Notes under the pieces: generated by a model
Told to the model about the DNA's origin: nothing
The model's input: only the letters and a program-made list of their open reading frames with translations
The model's database searches: none
In this document: piece by piece, positions 37,690-45,851 of the stretch
Layout of the letters: each line of letters opens with the position of its first letter
Numbering within the stretch: position 1 is the first letter of the stretch
Made by a program: the position numbers and the translations under genes
Assembly: GCF_000614205.1 (NCBI RefSeq)
Contig: NZ_BAKN01000021.1
Span: 1-48,973 of the forward strand
Direction of reading: 5' to 3'
DNA from: Hoylesella saccharolytica JCM 17484
GTDB taxonomy: Bacteria; Bacteroidota; Bacteroidia; Bacteroidales; Bacteroidaceae
Length of the DNA: 48,973 bases

Positions 37690-38364
37690 ATGAAAGTTGA
37701 TGTAGCTGAAAATCTGCGTCGAATACGCGATGAATTACCTACAGATGTACGTCTTGTGGCTGTAAGCAAGTATCATCCCAATGCGTATTTGATGGCTGCT
37801 TACGATGCCGGCCAGCGTATTTTCGGTGAAAGTCACGTACAAGAACTCTCACAAAAGGCGGCTTCTCTGCCTAAAGATATCCAATGGCATTTTATCGGAC
37901 ATCTGCAAACAAATAAGGTAAAGTATATTGCGCCTTACATTTCAATGATTGAAGCGGTAGACAGCATGAAGCTGTTAAAGGAGATAAACCGACAAGCTGA
38001 GAAATGTGGACGTGTTATTGACGTACTGCTTGAGCTGCATATTGCGGAAGAAGAAACAAAATATGGGTTTACTCCGGAGGCATGTCGACAGTTGTTAGCT
38101 GATGATGAATGGCGTTCTTTATCGCATATACGCATCTGCGGACTGATGATGATGGCTTCAAATGTGAACGATGAGGAGCAGATACGGCAGGAAATGCTTA
38201 CGGCTTATCATCTTTTTAACGAGCTAAAAACAGCTTATTTCTCTGAAACCGATGCCTTTTGTGAACGCAGTTGGGGTATGAGTCACGATTATCCCATAGC
38301 TTTGAAGTGCGGCAGTACGCTCGTACGTGTGGGAACGGCTATCTTTGGTGAGCGAGTCTACTAA
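37690..38364 (+). CDS. YggS/PROSC-type PLP homeostasis protein
   Basis: A 224-residue single-domain TIM-barrel protein that binds pyridoxal phosphate and keeps vitamin B6 and amino-acid pools balanced. LVAVSKYHPNAYLMAAYDAG holds the PLP Lys; FGESHVQEL, WHFIGHLQTNKVKYI and LLELHIAEEETKYGF are conserved. SWGMSHDYPIALKCGSTLVR and VGTAIFGER form the phosphate-binding end. Length is normal. Confidence 0.94.
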   Translation: MKVDVAENLRRIRDELPTDVRLVAVSKYHPNAYLMAAYDAGQRIFGESHVQELSQKAASLPKDIQWHFIGHLQTNKVKYIAPYISMIEAVDSMKLLKEINRQAEKCGRVIDVLLELHIAEEETKYGFTPEACRQLLADDEWRSLSHIRICGLMMMASNVNDEEQIRQEMLTAYHLFNELKTAYFSETDAFCERSWGMSHDYPIALKCGSTLVRVGTAIFGERVY

Positions 38365-38410
38365 AAAAATAGAAATCAAAAACTTATCAACTTAAAGAAT
38401 TTATAGAACA

Positions 38411-39448
38411 ATGAAGCAAACAATTTTGGTTACAGGTGGAACGGGGTTTATCGGTTCGCATACCACTGTAGAACTGCAACAAGCCGGTTATAATGTCGTT
38501 ATCGTTGATAATCTTTCCAATTCTAATGCAGATGTCATTGATGGAATAGAGCAGATTACGGGTATTCGACCCGCTTTTGAGCAGGTTGACTGTTGCGATA
38601 AAGCTGCTTTAGATGCTGTTTTCTCAAAGTATGAGGGGATAAAAGGTATCATTCACTTTGCAGCATCAAAGGCTGTGGGTGAGAGTGTAGAGAAACCATT
38701 GCTTTATTATCGTAATAACATCGTTTCGCTGATTAATCTTTTGGAACTGATGCCTCAACACCAAGTGAAAGGAATCATTTTTTCTTCAAGCTGTACGGTT
38801 TATGGTCAGCCTTCCAAAGAATATCTTCCGGTAACCGAAGATGCACCGATACAGGTGGCTTGCAGTCCGTACGGCAACACCAAGCAAATCAATGAGGAAA
38901 TTATTCGCGATTACATTCATAGCGGAGCTTCCATTAAGAGCATCATTTTACGCTATTTCAACCCTATTGGTGCACATCCGTCAGCGCTTATCGGCGAGTT
39001 GCCCAACGGCGTTCCGATGAATCTTATCCCTTTTGTTACACAGACTGCAATAGGTATTCGTAAAGAATTGAAGATATTCGGTAACGACTATGATACGCCA
39101 GATGGTACTTGCATACGCGACTATATATATGTAGTAGATCTTGCCAAAGCGCATGTGAAGGCAATGATACGTGTGCTTGATATGGATACTGAAGCTATCG
39201 AATACTTCAATGTAGGTACCGGACGCGGCGTGAGCACTTATGAAGTGGTTGACAAGTTTGAAAAAGCTACCAGAGTAAAGGTTAATTGGAGTTATGCACC
39301 TCGTCGTGAAGGTGATATCGAAAAGGTGTGGGCCAACCCGGATAAAGCTAATCATGTATTGGGATGGAAAGCTGAAACAAGTCTTGAAGAGACACTTAAA
39401 ACTGCATGGAATTGGCAGTTAAAGTTGCGTGAACGCGGAATTATGTAG
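38411..39448 (+). CDS. galE: UDP-glucose 4-epimerase
   Basis: A 345-residue extended short-chain dehydrogenase that interconverts UDP-glucose and UDP-galactose for surface sugar synthesis. The Rossmann motif GGTGFIGSHT is at residues 8-17, DNLSNSN at the adenine-ribose site, and SSSCTVYG and YGNTKQINE provide the Ser-Tyr-Lys catalytic set. RYFNPIGAHPSALIGELPNG and DGTCIRDYIYVVDLAKAH are galE hallmarks. It lies 46 bp after the YggS-type gene and may be in the same operon. It ends at the 39474 hairpin. Confidence 0.95.
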   Translation: MKQTILVTGGTGFIGSHTTVELQQAGYNVVIVDNLSNSNADVIDGIEQITGIRPAFEQVDCCDKAALDAVFSKYEGIKGIIHFAASKAVGESVEKPLLYYRNNIVSLINLLELMPQHQVKGIIFSSSCTVYGQPSKEYLPVTEDAPIQVACSPYGNTKQINEEIIRDYIHSGASIKSIILRYFNPIGAHPSALIGELPNGVPMNLIPFVTQTAIGIRKELKIFGNDYDTPDGTCIRDYIYVVDLAKAHVKAMIRVLDMDTEAIEYFNVGTGRGVSTYEVVDKFEKATRVKVNWSYAPRREGDIEKVWANPDKANHVLGWKAETSLEETLKTAWNWQLKLRERGIM

Positions 39449-39473
39449 TTCTTGTTGTGAACAAATAATAGTG

Positions 39474-39503
39474 AGGATGTATCTGTTGACAGTAATAGGT
39501 ACA
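39474..39503 (+). terminator. Intrinsic terminator after galE
   Basis: AGGATGTATCT pairs with AGGTACATCCT (one G-T pair) around a 10-12 nt loop and is followed by TTTTATTATG. Confidence 0.75.
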
Positions 39504-39691
39504 TCCTTTTATTATGCTCTTTCTAATTATAAGCACAAAATCTGTGCATTATATTAACCTATTCACGGTGGGTTTATTTACCATGTCTTTATCCCTAATG
39601 TAGCGGTACTTAGCAGAAAATAGGAAGATGTTATCTCTGTTTTTATACCTTTGTTGCGCGATCATTCTTACAATAAACAGAAAAGGGTAGA

Positions 39692-39774
39692 GTACCAAGT
39701 ATTGGTACTGTGCGTACCACACATTGGTAGCATGCGTACCAAGCGTTGGTAGTGTGGCTACCAAAGGCTGGTAC
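39692..39774. repeat. 22-bp palindromic repeat array E (4 units)
   Basis: Four 17-bp inverted repeats begin at 39692, 39714, 39736 and 39758, exactly 22 bp apart: GTACCAAGTATTGGTAC (perfect apart from its centre), GTACCACACATTGGTAG, GTACCAAGCGTTGGTAG and CTACCAAAGGCTGGTAC. They are separated by 5-nt spacers (TGTGC, CATGC, TGTGG). Compensating changes keep the outer arms largely paired. It lies in the galE-rplU gap (39449-40147), which otherwise holds the galE terminator and rplU promoter. Confidence 0.92.
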
Positions 39775-40055
39775 TGCAAACTTTTGCGATAAGTTTTATT
39801 TGGATACGATTGTTTACGCAACAGTATATTATTCTTTTGTTTTGTATAGCAAATGCAAGAAATTTCAATAAATACTGCAGTTATATGCTGTTGAAATTAA
39901 TAATAAGTTACGCCATTTGTATAGGCGTTTTCTTATAAATGTAGGTGTAAGTAAGGTATTGATATATATCCGATTCCTAGAAAGTAACATACGTTAACAA
40001 GTTATAAAAAAGAAGTTCTGAAAAGAAACTGTTTTTCTCAACCAGATATTATTTG

Positions 40056-40063
40056 TACCTTTG
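40056..40063 (+). promoter_or_regulatory. -7 element for rplU-rpmA
   Basis: TACCTTTG, followed by an 84-nt leader to the rplU ATG. No clear -33 TTTG. Confidence 0.6.
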
Positions 40064-40147
40064 CAGCCTATTAGTCCGTGGAGGCTCGAATAAGTGTCAG
40101 AAAGTATCTGAACGCCTTGCGGAAAAACCGTTTTACAAATATAATAA
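40064..40147 (+). promoter_or_regulatory. Structured rplU leader, possible ribosomal-protein autoregulatory site
   Basis: In the leader CCG (40076-40078) and AGGC (40082-40085) can pair with GCCT (40114-40117) and CGG (40120-40122), with matching 2-3 nt internal loops. Inside is TCAGA-AAGTA-TCTGA (40097-40111). Ribosomal-protein operons are often autoregulated through such leaders; whether L21 or L27 binds here is inference. Confidence 0.4.
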
Positions 40148-40465
40148 ATGTACGCAATTGTAGAAATTAACGGTCAACAGTTTAAGGTTGAGCAGGGTAT
40201 GAAGCTCTATGTGCATCATATCAAAGATGTTGAGGCTGGTAAAACTGTTGAGTTTGACAAGGTACTGCTTGTAGATAAAGAAGGTGCAGTAACTGTCGGC
40301 GCACCCACTGTAGAGGGCGCAAAAGTAGTTGTTGAAGTAGTGAACCCACTTGTAAAGGGTGACAAAATCATCGTTTTCAAGATGAAACGTCGTAAAGACT
40401 ATCGTAAAAAGAATGGTCACCGCGCACAGTTCACACAAGTAGAAGTTAAACAAGTAATCGCTTAA
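40148..40465 (+). CDS. rplU: Ribosomal protein L21
   Basis: A 105-residue large-subunit protein: [40 protein letters not shown] and [20 protein letters not shown] are the family signature. It is normally paired with L27, which starts 20 bp downstream. Confidence 0.97.
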   Translation: MYAIVEINGQQFKVEQGMKLYVHHIKDVEAGKTVEFDKVLLVDKEGAVTVGAPTVEGAKVVVEVVNPLVKGDKIIVFKMKRRKDYRKKNGHRAQFTQVEVKQVIA

Positions 40466-40485
40466 ACAATTAGGAGGAATTTAGA

Positions 40486-40749
40486 ATGGCACATAAAAAA
40501 GGTGTAGGTAGTTCCAAGAACGGTCGCGAATCAGCTTCACAAAGATTAGGTATTAAAATCTTTGGCGGTCAAAGAGTGGTTGCCGGTAACATCATCGTTC
40601 GTCAACGGGGTACCAAACATAATCCCGGGCAGAATGTAGGCATTGGTAAAGATGATACACTTTATGCACTTACGGATGGTGTGGTAAATTTCCGCAAGAG
40701 CCGTAAGGATAAGAGCTATGTTTCTGTTATACCTGAAGCCGAAGCTTAA
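40486..40749 (+). CDS. rpmA: Ribosomal protein L27
   Basis: An 87-residue large-subunit protein located near the peptidyl-transferase centre: [40 protein letters not shown] and [10 protein letters not shown] are characteristic. A Shine-Dalgarno-like AGGAGG lies 10 bp upstream. There is no N-terminal extension of the kind cleaved in Firmicutes. Confidence 0.97.
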   Translation: MAHKKGVGSSKNGRESASQRLGIKIFGGQRVVAGNIIVRQRGTKHNPGQNVGIGKDDTLYALTDGVVNFRKSRKDKSYVSVIPEAEA

Positions 40750-40785
40750 GTAAGTAAACAAAACTTATTTCCAAACAAACAACAG

Positions 40786-40822
40786 AATCCCAATGCAACA
40801 AGTGTTGCATTGGGATTTCTGC
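40786..40822 (+). terminator. Terminator after rpmA
   Basis: A perfect 14-bp stem, AATCCCAATGCAAC (40786-40799) with GTTGCATTGGGATT (40804-40817), 4-nt loop AAGT, then a short T stretch. Confidence 0.88.
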
Positions 40823-41208
40823 ATTAATTTTATGATATGAAAAATATCAGCAGTTTTTTACGATGTGCTATAGTTTCTTTTCTTTCGCTAATACTGTTTT
40901 ATTCTTCCTTGCAATAATGGCGTATTCTTTCAATTGAAATAAGTTTCTTCTGCTTAATAGCACTCTGTATGAGGATATGATGTCTGTATGATTTTTTCTT
41001 TCTACTTAGTTTATAAATATACGAAACGGTAAGGACACAATTGTTTTCATACTAATTTGGCTGTTACTAAATATATCTTATGTCGTTTATTACTGCACTA
41101 GTCTAATATAAAAACTTTCTTTCCTTTTTTTTATTCTAGTCTATATTGTTACAGGTAATAAGGTATTTTTAGAGGAATAAGACTTGTTTTTCGTATCTTC
41201 TATCGGTT
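40823..41208. other. AT-rich gap without recognised genes
   Basis: About 390 bp between the rpmA terminator and the convergent methyltransferase stop codon. It is AT-rich with no long reading frame, no repeat array and no convincing promoter-terminator pair. Confidence 0.6.
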
Positions 41209-41919
41209 TTATTTAATATAGAAATCGCCGGTAAGCGTGGTGTACCATTGTGTTTTAGCTCCTTTACTAGTCTGCATACACACTTCAAGCGTTTCTATTT
41301 GAGAAGGCTTTTGTTTTTCGAAAGCAAGCAGACAACGTTTGAACGGCTTACCTTCAACAGTTCTGATAAAACACCTTCGGGTAAGAAATAAGCCGAAAAT
41401 ATAACCTTCGGAAATAAATTGTTCGACATAATCTGCCGGAATAATAGTACTAAACATTCCGTTTTCAGACAAAAGGAGGGAAACAGAGCGAAAGAGTTCG
41501 GAATAACTTAGGCTGTCGGTATGACGCGCAAGGGTACGTTCATTACCTTTGCTCTTTAAGGAATTAACAAAAAATGGAGGATTGGAAACGATGCAATCAT
41601 AGCTTTTTAAACCCTTATGAGCAGTACTAAAATGTTGTATGGAGTCTTGTATAACCTCTATTCTACCACCGAACGGAGATAAATCTGCATTGATTTGGGC
41701 TTGTAAACAAGCTTTGCTTTCAATGTCTAAGGCCGTGATATATGCTGTGGGGTATCGTTGTGCCATCATTAAAGCAATCAGACCGGTGCCTGTTCCAATA
41801 TCAAGGATGTTTTGTCCGCCGCAAGCCCACGCTCCCAGCAATACTCCGTCGGTGCCTACTTTCATCCCACATAAATCTTGACGGATAGAGAATTGTTTAA
41901 AATCGAATTGATTAGACAT
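41209..41919 (-). CDS. tRNA1(Val) adenine-37 N6-methyltransferase family (TrmN6/YfiC-like)
   Basis: A 236-residue class I SAM-dependent methyltransferase. FKQFSIRQDLCGMKVGTDGV and ILDIGTGTGLIALMMAQRYP (SAM loop, about residues 40-60), followed by YDCIVSNPPFF (the N6-adenine methyltransferase NPPF motif) and RLLLAFEKQ-type C-terminal sequence, point to the YfiC/TrmN6 family, which modifies A37 of tRNA-Val. The transposon-like unit is inserted 65 bp upstream of the start, so its natural upstream control region may have been altered. Confidence 0.85.
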   Translation of the reverse strand: MSNQFDFKQFSIRQDLCGMKVGTDGVLLGAWACGGQNILDIGTGTGLIALMMAQRYPTAYITALDIESKACLQAQINADLSPFGGRIEVIQDSIQHFSTAHKGLKSYDCIVSNPPFFVNSLKSKGNERTLARHTDSLSYSELFRSVSLLLSENGMFSTIIPADYVEQFISEGYIFGLFLTRRCFIRTVEGKPFKRCLLAFEKQKPSQIETLEVCMQTSKGAKTQWYTTLTGDFYIK

Positions 41920-41975
41920 TTTGTAAACAACGTATGTCGGCGTGTTTTATTTTGAACTTTTTAAACGATGGAATA

Positions 41976-41983
41976 AAAAAGGT
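41976..41983. repeat. Target-site duplication, left copy
   Basis: AAAAAGGT directly abuts the left inverted end at 41984 and is repeated at 45592-45599 next to the right end. Because the flanks are A-rich, a 12-bp match (AATAAAAAAGGT) exists, but only 8 bp are outside both ends. Confidence 0.75.
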
Positions 41984-43353
41984 TATTGCTGTCCGGTAAA
42001 ACTTAATTTGTATAAGAATCCTTTTGGGATTGCCTTTATATAGGTAATTCCGCATTATTTTTTTGAAATCCAAGCCCCCTAATCAAATAAATCAAGTTCT
42101 TTTGGTGGTGCATTTGCCTTTTCTGCCATTATGATGAGCTCATCATTCTGTGGATTTTCCATAAATGAGATGAAATCAGTGTAATACATCAGTGTGAGCC
42201 TTAGCATAGTTACTAATTGCGAGAAAGATACGTGCCTTTTTATCATTCTGGCAATAATGGTACAGAGTAGATTGGCAATGAGTACCACCCATGTCTGTAT
42301 CTGTATGGCATTTACATTGTCACTATAGAAGAAATGTAGTGGGAAGTTCTGTTTGATCTGTTTGTAAAGAGACTCAATAGCCCATCTGCGCTTGTAAATC
42401 TCCTCAAGGTCCTTTACATCAAGTTCAAAGTTATTGGTCAGCAGAACCACTGACTTGCGTGAGTTATCACTCCACAGTTCCACTCGTCTTGCTTCATGTC
42501 TTATCTCTCCCTTCTGAAAGAGAATCCTCTTGTCTGTATGTGTAACCAGCCCGTCTGGACTTACATAAGTTACTGAAGACAATTCTTTATAGGTGAGGTT
42601 CTTCTTCATTTTAGTTACATAGCATACTCCCTCCTCTGTAAGTCGCTGAAACTGTGCATAATCAACGTATGCTCTGTCCATTGTAAGAGTTGCATCCTTG
42701 GGAAGATGCACTTCTTTAAGTAGATAATGATCATGCTTAGCAGCAGAGGTAAGCTGTACAACCATAGGAACACCAACATGATACTTCATCACCGTATGAA
42801 CCTTCATACCGCCTTTCTTCTTACCACTCTTGGGGTGTCTGCCTACTCCTTTGAGGATGTTGTCAAAAAGGGTTATCGTAGTTGAATCCAGCATATACAG
42901 AAGCTTCTCCCATGTCCTTTGTTCACCTTTTGGACGGCTGTCCGCTAAAAAAGAGCTATAACGCTCTAAGAGGTACGCATAAAGTTTGCAAAGAATGCTT
43001 GTGGACGTCGCTTATTGGCTTCGGCAAGCGTACTACGGCGCGCAACATCGTCAATACCAAGATGATGTAGTTTATTTACTTCAGCCTTCATGCCAATCTC
43101 CACTTCTCGTAGAGAATCAAAGTGTTTAAGAATGCCAAAGCGCATTATGAGAAGGTGAGTCCACCCATCAAGACGCTTAACATAAGCTTCACTTCGGGGT
43201 GTTTCAAGGCTAATTTGCTTGATTTTTTGCTTATCGAGTAATTTTATTACCTGATTATAGACCGGCTGTCCGGTAAAATGGGTACTTTTGCCCATGTTAT
43301 TGAAGTTTTGTGAGGAAAACAAAAATAACAAAAATATTTACCGGACAGCAATA
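41984..43353 (-). mobile_element. IS4-family insertion sequence
   Basis: A 1,370-bp element bounded by TATTGCTGTCCGGTAAA (41984-42000) and its complement (43337-43353), a perfect 17-bp pair. It contains one transposase gene on the minus strand. A 13-bp internal complement of the right end lies inside the gene at 43265-43277. Confidence 0.9.
42079..43295 (-). CDS. IS4-family transposase with DUF4372-like N-terminus (frameshifted)
   Basis: A DDE transposase of about 405 residues after correction. The N-terminal module (MGKSTHFTGQPVYNQVIKLL onward, SLREVEIGMKAEVNKLHHLG) is DUF4372-like. The catalytic core has MLDSTTITLFD (first Asp), LTMDRAYVDYAQF (second Asp) and YKRRWAIESLYKQIKQNF (Glu within the YREK signature). 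The frame breaks near 42981: FFANF runs into MRTS-stop, while the other frame gives YAYLLERYSS. One extra T in a TTT run restores it, so this copy may be active if the indel is an artefact. Programmed frameshifting is less likely because the break lies at the N-terminal third with no slippery heptamer. Confidence 0.88.
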
Positions 43354-44160
43354 ATAAATAATATTTCTCTATGGAATGACTACCTGACCGCAAATCGAAC
43401 GATTTCAGATCTATCCATTCTTCATAAATGTTCAGAGCGAACCATACGTCGTAGGTTAAGCATAGTGGTAGATAGCTTCACTGCTACTTGCCCTAAATCT
43501 GCAGTAATAATACTGGATACAACATACTTTTCCAAGACATTTGGTGTGATGCTGTTTCAGGATGCTTCATCAGGTAAAATACTCTATCACAAGTTCGTCA
43601 AGAACGAAACCAATAGAGATTATCTTGATGGACTTCGGTATATTGTGGAGCGTGGCACTATGATAAAAGCTGTGGTGTGTGATGGGCATGTAGGACTTTT
43701 ACAAGCTATAAGTTTCTGTTCCGTACAAATGTGTCAATTTCACCAATTTCAGATAGTTAGAAGGCTTCTTACAAACAATCCACATTTGCCTGCAGGCGTT
43801 GAACTATTGGCATTAATTAGAAGGATGTTCTCTATGAGAAAAGACGTGTTTATAACAGCTTTTGATAAATGGTGTGATAAATGGAAAGAGTTCCTAAATG
43901 AACGAACTCTTCTAATCTCGGGCAAGACGGCCTATACACATAGAAGGCTGAGAACGGCAAGACGTTCTATTAAGACACATCTGACATGGCTCTATACGTG
44001 TGAGGAGCATCCAAATATACAAATACCTCATACAACAAACCTGTTGGAAGGATTTAACTCACAACTTAAAAGGACACTACATAATCATAATGGATTGAAT
44101 AAAGCTAATAAAAAGAAGTTTATAGACGGCTTCCTGAATATAAAAAGTAGGCTGGAATAA
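43354..44160 (+). pseudogene. IS256-type variant transposase missing its N-terminus
   Basis: About 268 residues of a DDE transposase remain: helix-turn-helix SDLSILHKCSERTIRRRLSI, IILDTTYFSKTFGVML (first Asp), KAVVCDGHVGLLQ (second Asp), FHQFQIVRRLL, and TTNLLEGFNSQLKRTLHNHN (Glu). I associate this with the IS256-like variant group that has a zinc-ribbon N-terminus; that part would have lain where the IS4 element now ends (43353). The frame continues into the IS without a stop, so a hybrid ORF begins with a TTG or ATG inside IS DNA. No terminal repeats of its own were found. Confidence 0.75.
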
Positions 44161-44257
44161 CCAGCCTACCAAATGTCCATTACGCCAAATAATATAAAAA
44201 TGCTGGAAATATTTAGGAAAAACTCACGTGATTATCCACTTATCAAATACACTTTAT

Positions 44258-45298
44258 ATGAAAAATCTAATTATAACCGTTTTTCTGCTGTTTTGTTTCG
44301 ATGTCAGTTTCGCATTCACATCTAATCAGGATCAAGGGGCAGGAATCCTTTGGCGAGTTTCAGGAAATGGTCTGAAAAGTGACTCTTATATTTTAGGGAC
44401 AGCACATGATGTTCCGGTTTCTTTTTTAGATAGTTTGAAAGGATTTTCTGAGATTTGGGCACGAGTAACTCAAGTTGTTACAGAAACGGAAACAGCTGAT
44501 ATATTAGATTCTTTATATAATGGTCATTTCGCCATTTTGAAAAAGTTTAATACAAAAACCGTAAAACCGATTGCTTATCCTCTTCCAAATATGAAGTATA
44601 AAGACTTATACACAGAAAGTCAATTAGCTTTCATGGATAGTATATTGAATCCTTTTGTTATTTCGGGTATGAGAGTAGCAGAAATATCTCCACTTCGACT
44701 TTGGTATCAATATAATAGCCTTAAGCAATTCTCTCATAAAAATAAAGGTCAAGATAAAGTTTCAATGAAAAATCCCATGGACTTTTTTAAGAATGCGATG
44801 GATGGGATGTTAGAAAGAAGATGTAAAGCGGAAGGAAAACGTCATGTTAAATTGGAAAATTACTTTGCGGCTAATGATGCATTGGATAAAGCTGACATGT
44901 TAGTAGATTCCAGCTTTAACCTCAATGAACAAGCAGATATACTATATAAGTGTACGCTTTACGAAGCTAACTCCAAAAATAGATTTCATATTGACAATTT
45001 AGAGAATGCATACCAAGAAAAGAATTTTGCAAAGTATAATGATGGATTCATGAAACAGCATGATTATATTAATTCTTTAAATTTACCTACGACGTTAAAA
45101 GAAAGACTTTTCCAATATGAGAAGAAGAAAATTAGAATAATAGGTGAGAACCGTACCCTCAATTGGATGGATAAGATACTGACAGAAATAAACGCTGCAC
45201 CTACTTTGGTCGCTGTGGGGATAAATCACTTCATTGGTGAGAAAGGCTTAATCCATCTTTTGCGCCAATATGGATATACCATAGAACCTGTAAAATAG
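44258..45298 (+). CDS. Secreted TraB/GumN-family protein
   Basis: A 346-residue protein with a signal peptide (MKNLIITVFLLFCFDVSFAF). The family's two conserved ends are clear: GILWRVSGNGLKSDSYILGTAH near residue 30-50 (GTxH motif) and RNRTLNWMDKI-like ENRTLNWMDKILTEINAAPT with VAVGINHFIGEKGLIHLLRQ at the C-terminus (GxxH). TraB/GumN proteins are thought to be EreA/Tiki-like metal-dependent proteases; catalysis for this one is inferred. It lies inside the transposon-like unit, about 100 bp after the broken transposase. The start at 44258 was chosen for the signal peptide. AT-rich codon use suggests foreign origin. Confidence 0.85.
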   Translation: MKNLIITVFLLFCFDVSFAFTSNQDQGAGILWRVSGNGLKSDSYILGTAHDVPVSFLDSLKGFSEIWARVTQVVTETETADILDSLYNGHFAILKKFNTKTVKPIAYPLPNMKYKDLYTESQLAFMDSILNPFVISGMRVAEISPLRLWYQYNSLKQFSHKNKGQDKVSMKNPMDFFKNAMDGMLERRCKAEGKRHVKLENYFAANDALDKADMLVDSSFNLNEQADILYKCTLYEANSKNRFHIDNLENAYQEKNFAKYNDGFMKQHDYINSLNLPTTLKERLFQYEKKKIRIIGENRTLNWMDKILTEINAAPTLVAVGINHFIGEKGLIHLLRQYGYTIEPVK

Positions 45299-45308
45299 TA
45301 AATATCGT

Positions 45309-45524
45309 ATGAAAAAGTATGTTGCTTCTTTTCTGTTTCATTCTATCATATTATTGATATTATGTATTCCATGTTATTCTGCAAATGTTTTTTTGTGGAA
45401 AGTGGCGGGCAATGGAATTACAGCACCATTCTATATACTTGGTATGGAAAGTACTACATCCATAGATGTCGTGCAAAAAACAAGTGGCTTTCATACCTGT
45501 TGGAATAGTACCTCTCATATCTAA
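45309..45524 (+). pseudogene. Truncated second TraB/GumN gene
   Basis: This begins 10 bp after the intact copy with a signal peptide (MKKYVASFLFHSIILLILCI) and the family opening VFLWKVAGNGITAPFYILGM. It then departs from the family: the GTxH motif and the remaining 270-odd residues are missing, and a short unrelated tail leads to a stop at 45524. The right inverted end starts 48 bp later, so the deletion probably arose when the end joined here. Confidence 0.75.
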
Positions 45525-45591
45525 ATAAGTAGCATTAAAGACCATTTCTCTTACGTAGATTTGAAAGAAAGAGTTTTACCGGACAGCAATA

Positions 45592-45599
45592 AAAAAGGT
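45592..45599. repeat. Target-site duplication, right copy
   Basis: AAAAAGGT next to the right inverted end; matches 41976-41983. Confidence 0.75.
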
Positions 45600-45813
45600 A
45601 GAACAAATACATCTATATTCTATAGGTGTGTGTATCATGAAAAACGATGAAAAGTAATTGCTGATGTAAAGTAAATCGTATTTAGATAGAGTAAAAAGAT
45701 AGCTTAAACAGGGAAGAGGGATGCGAAAAGGACAGTTTTATACCTTGTTTAGGTAGAAATGTAGCAATAATTAGCATAATATGTCAAAATATGTTCTCTA
45801 ACATAATAAAAAG

Positions 45814-45845
45814 TTTGTCTGCTTGTTCGTTATCCTATAACTTTG
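45814..45845 (+). promoter_or_regulatory. Consensus promoter without a downstream coding gene
   Basis: TTTG (45814-45817), 20 bp, TAACTTTG (45838-45845): one of the best consensus matches in the window. It drives the candidate RNA described next. Confidence 0.75.
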
Positions 45846-45851
45846 CACTCG

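Larger units (their letters stand above)
41984..45591. mobile_element. Transposon-like unit carrying TraB/GumN genes
   Basis: The outermost 20 bp are perfect inverted repeats: 41984-42003 and 45572-45591 (AGTTTTACCGGACAGCAATA on the right). The 8-bp AAAAAGGT flanks both sides, so the whole 3.6 kb appears to have inserted as one unit. Inside are a complete IS4-type element (41984-43353), a transposase lacking its 5' end, an intact TraB/GumN gene and a truncated one. Since no matching duplication follows the inner IS end (43354 on reads ATAAATAA), the left IS alone did not insert here. A composite whose right IS has shrunk to its end, or transposition using a surrogate end, would both fit. Confidence 0.7.

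Noticed and set aside
39549..39821. A 90-codon minus-strand frame over array E
   Set aside because: It consists largely of translated repeat, has no family resemblance, promoter or ribosome-binding site, and is best read as chance.
40071..40122. tRNA-like look of the rplU leader (GGCTCGAAT)
   Set aside because: No acceptor stem, anticodon arm or CCA end can be drawn; it fits a leader hairpin instead.
42079..43295. Programmed frameshift in the IS transposase
   Set aside because: The break is in a plain TTT run with no slippery heptamer, and five other genes show the same kind of break.
45309..45524. The truncated TraB frame as a genuine small secreted protein
   Set aside because: It matches only the first 50 residues of the family and loses the motif-containing remainder next to the transposon end.
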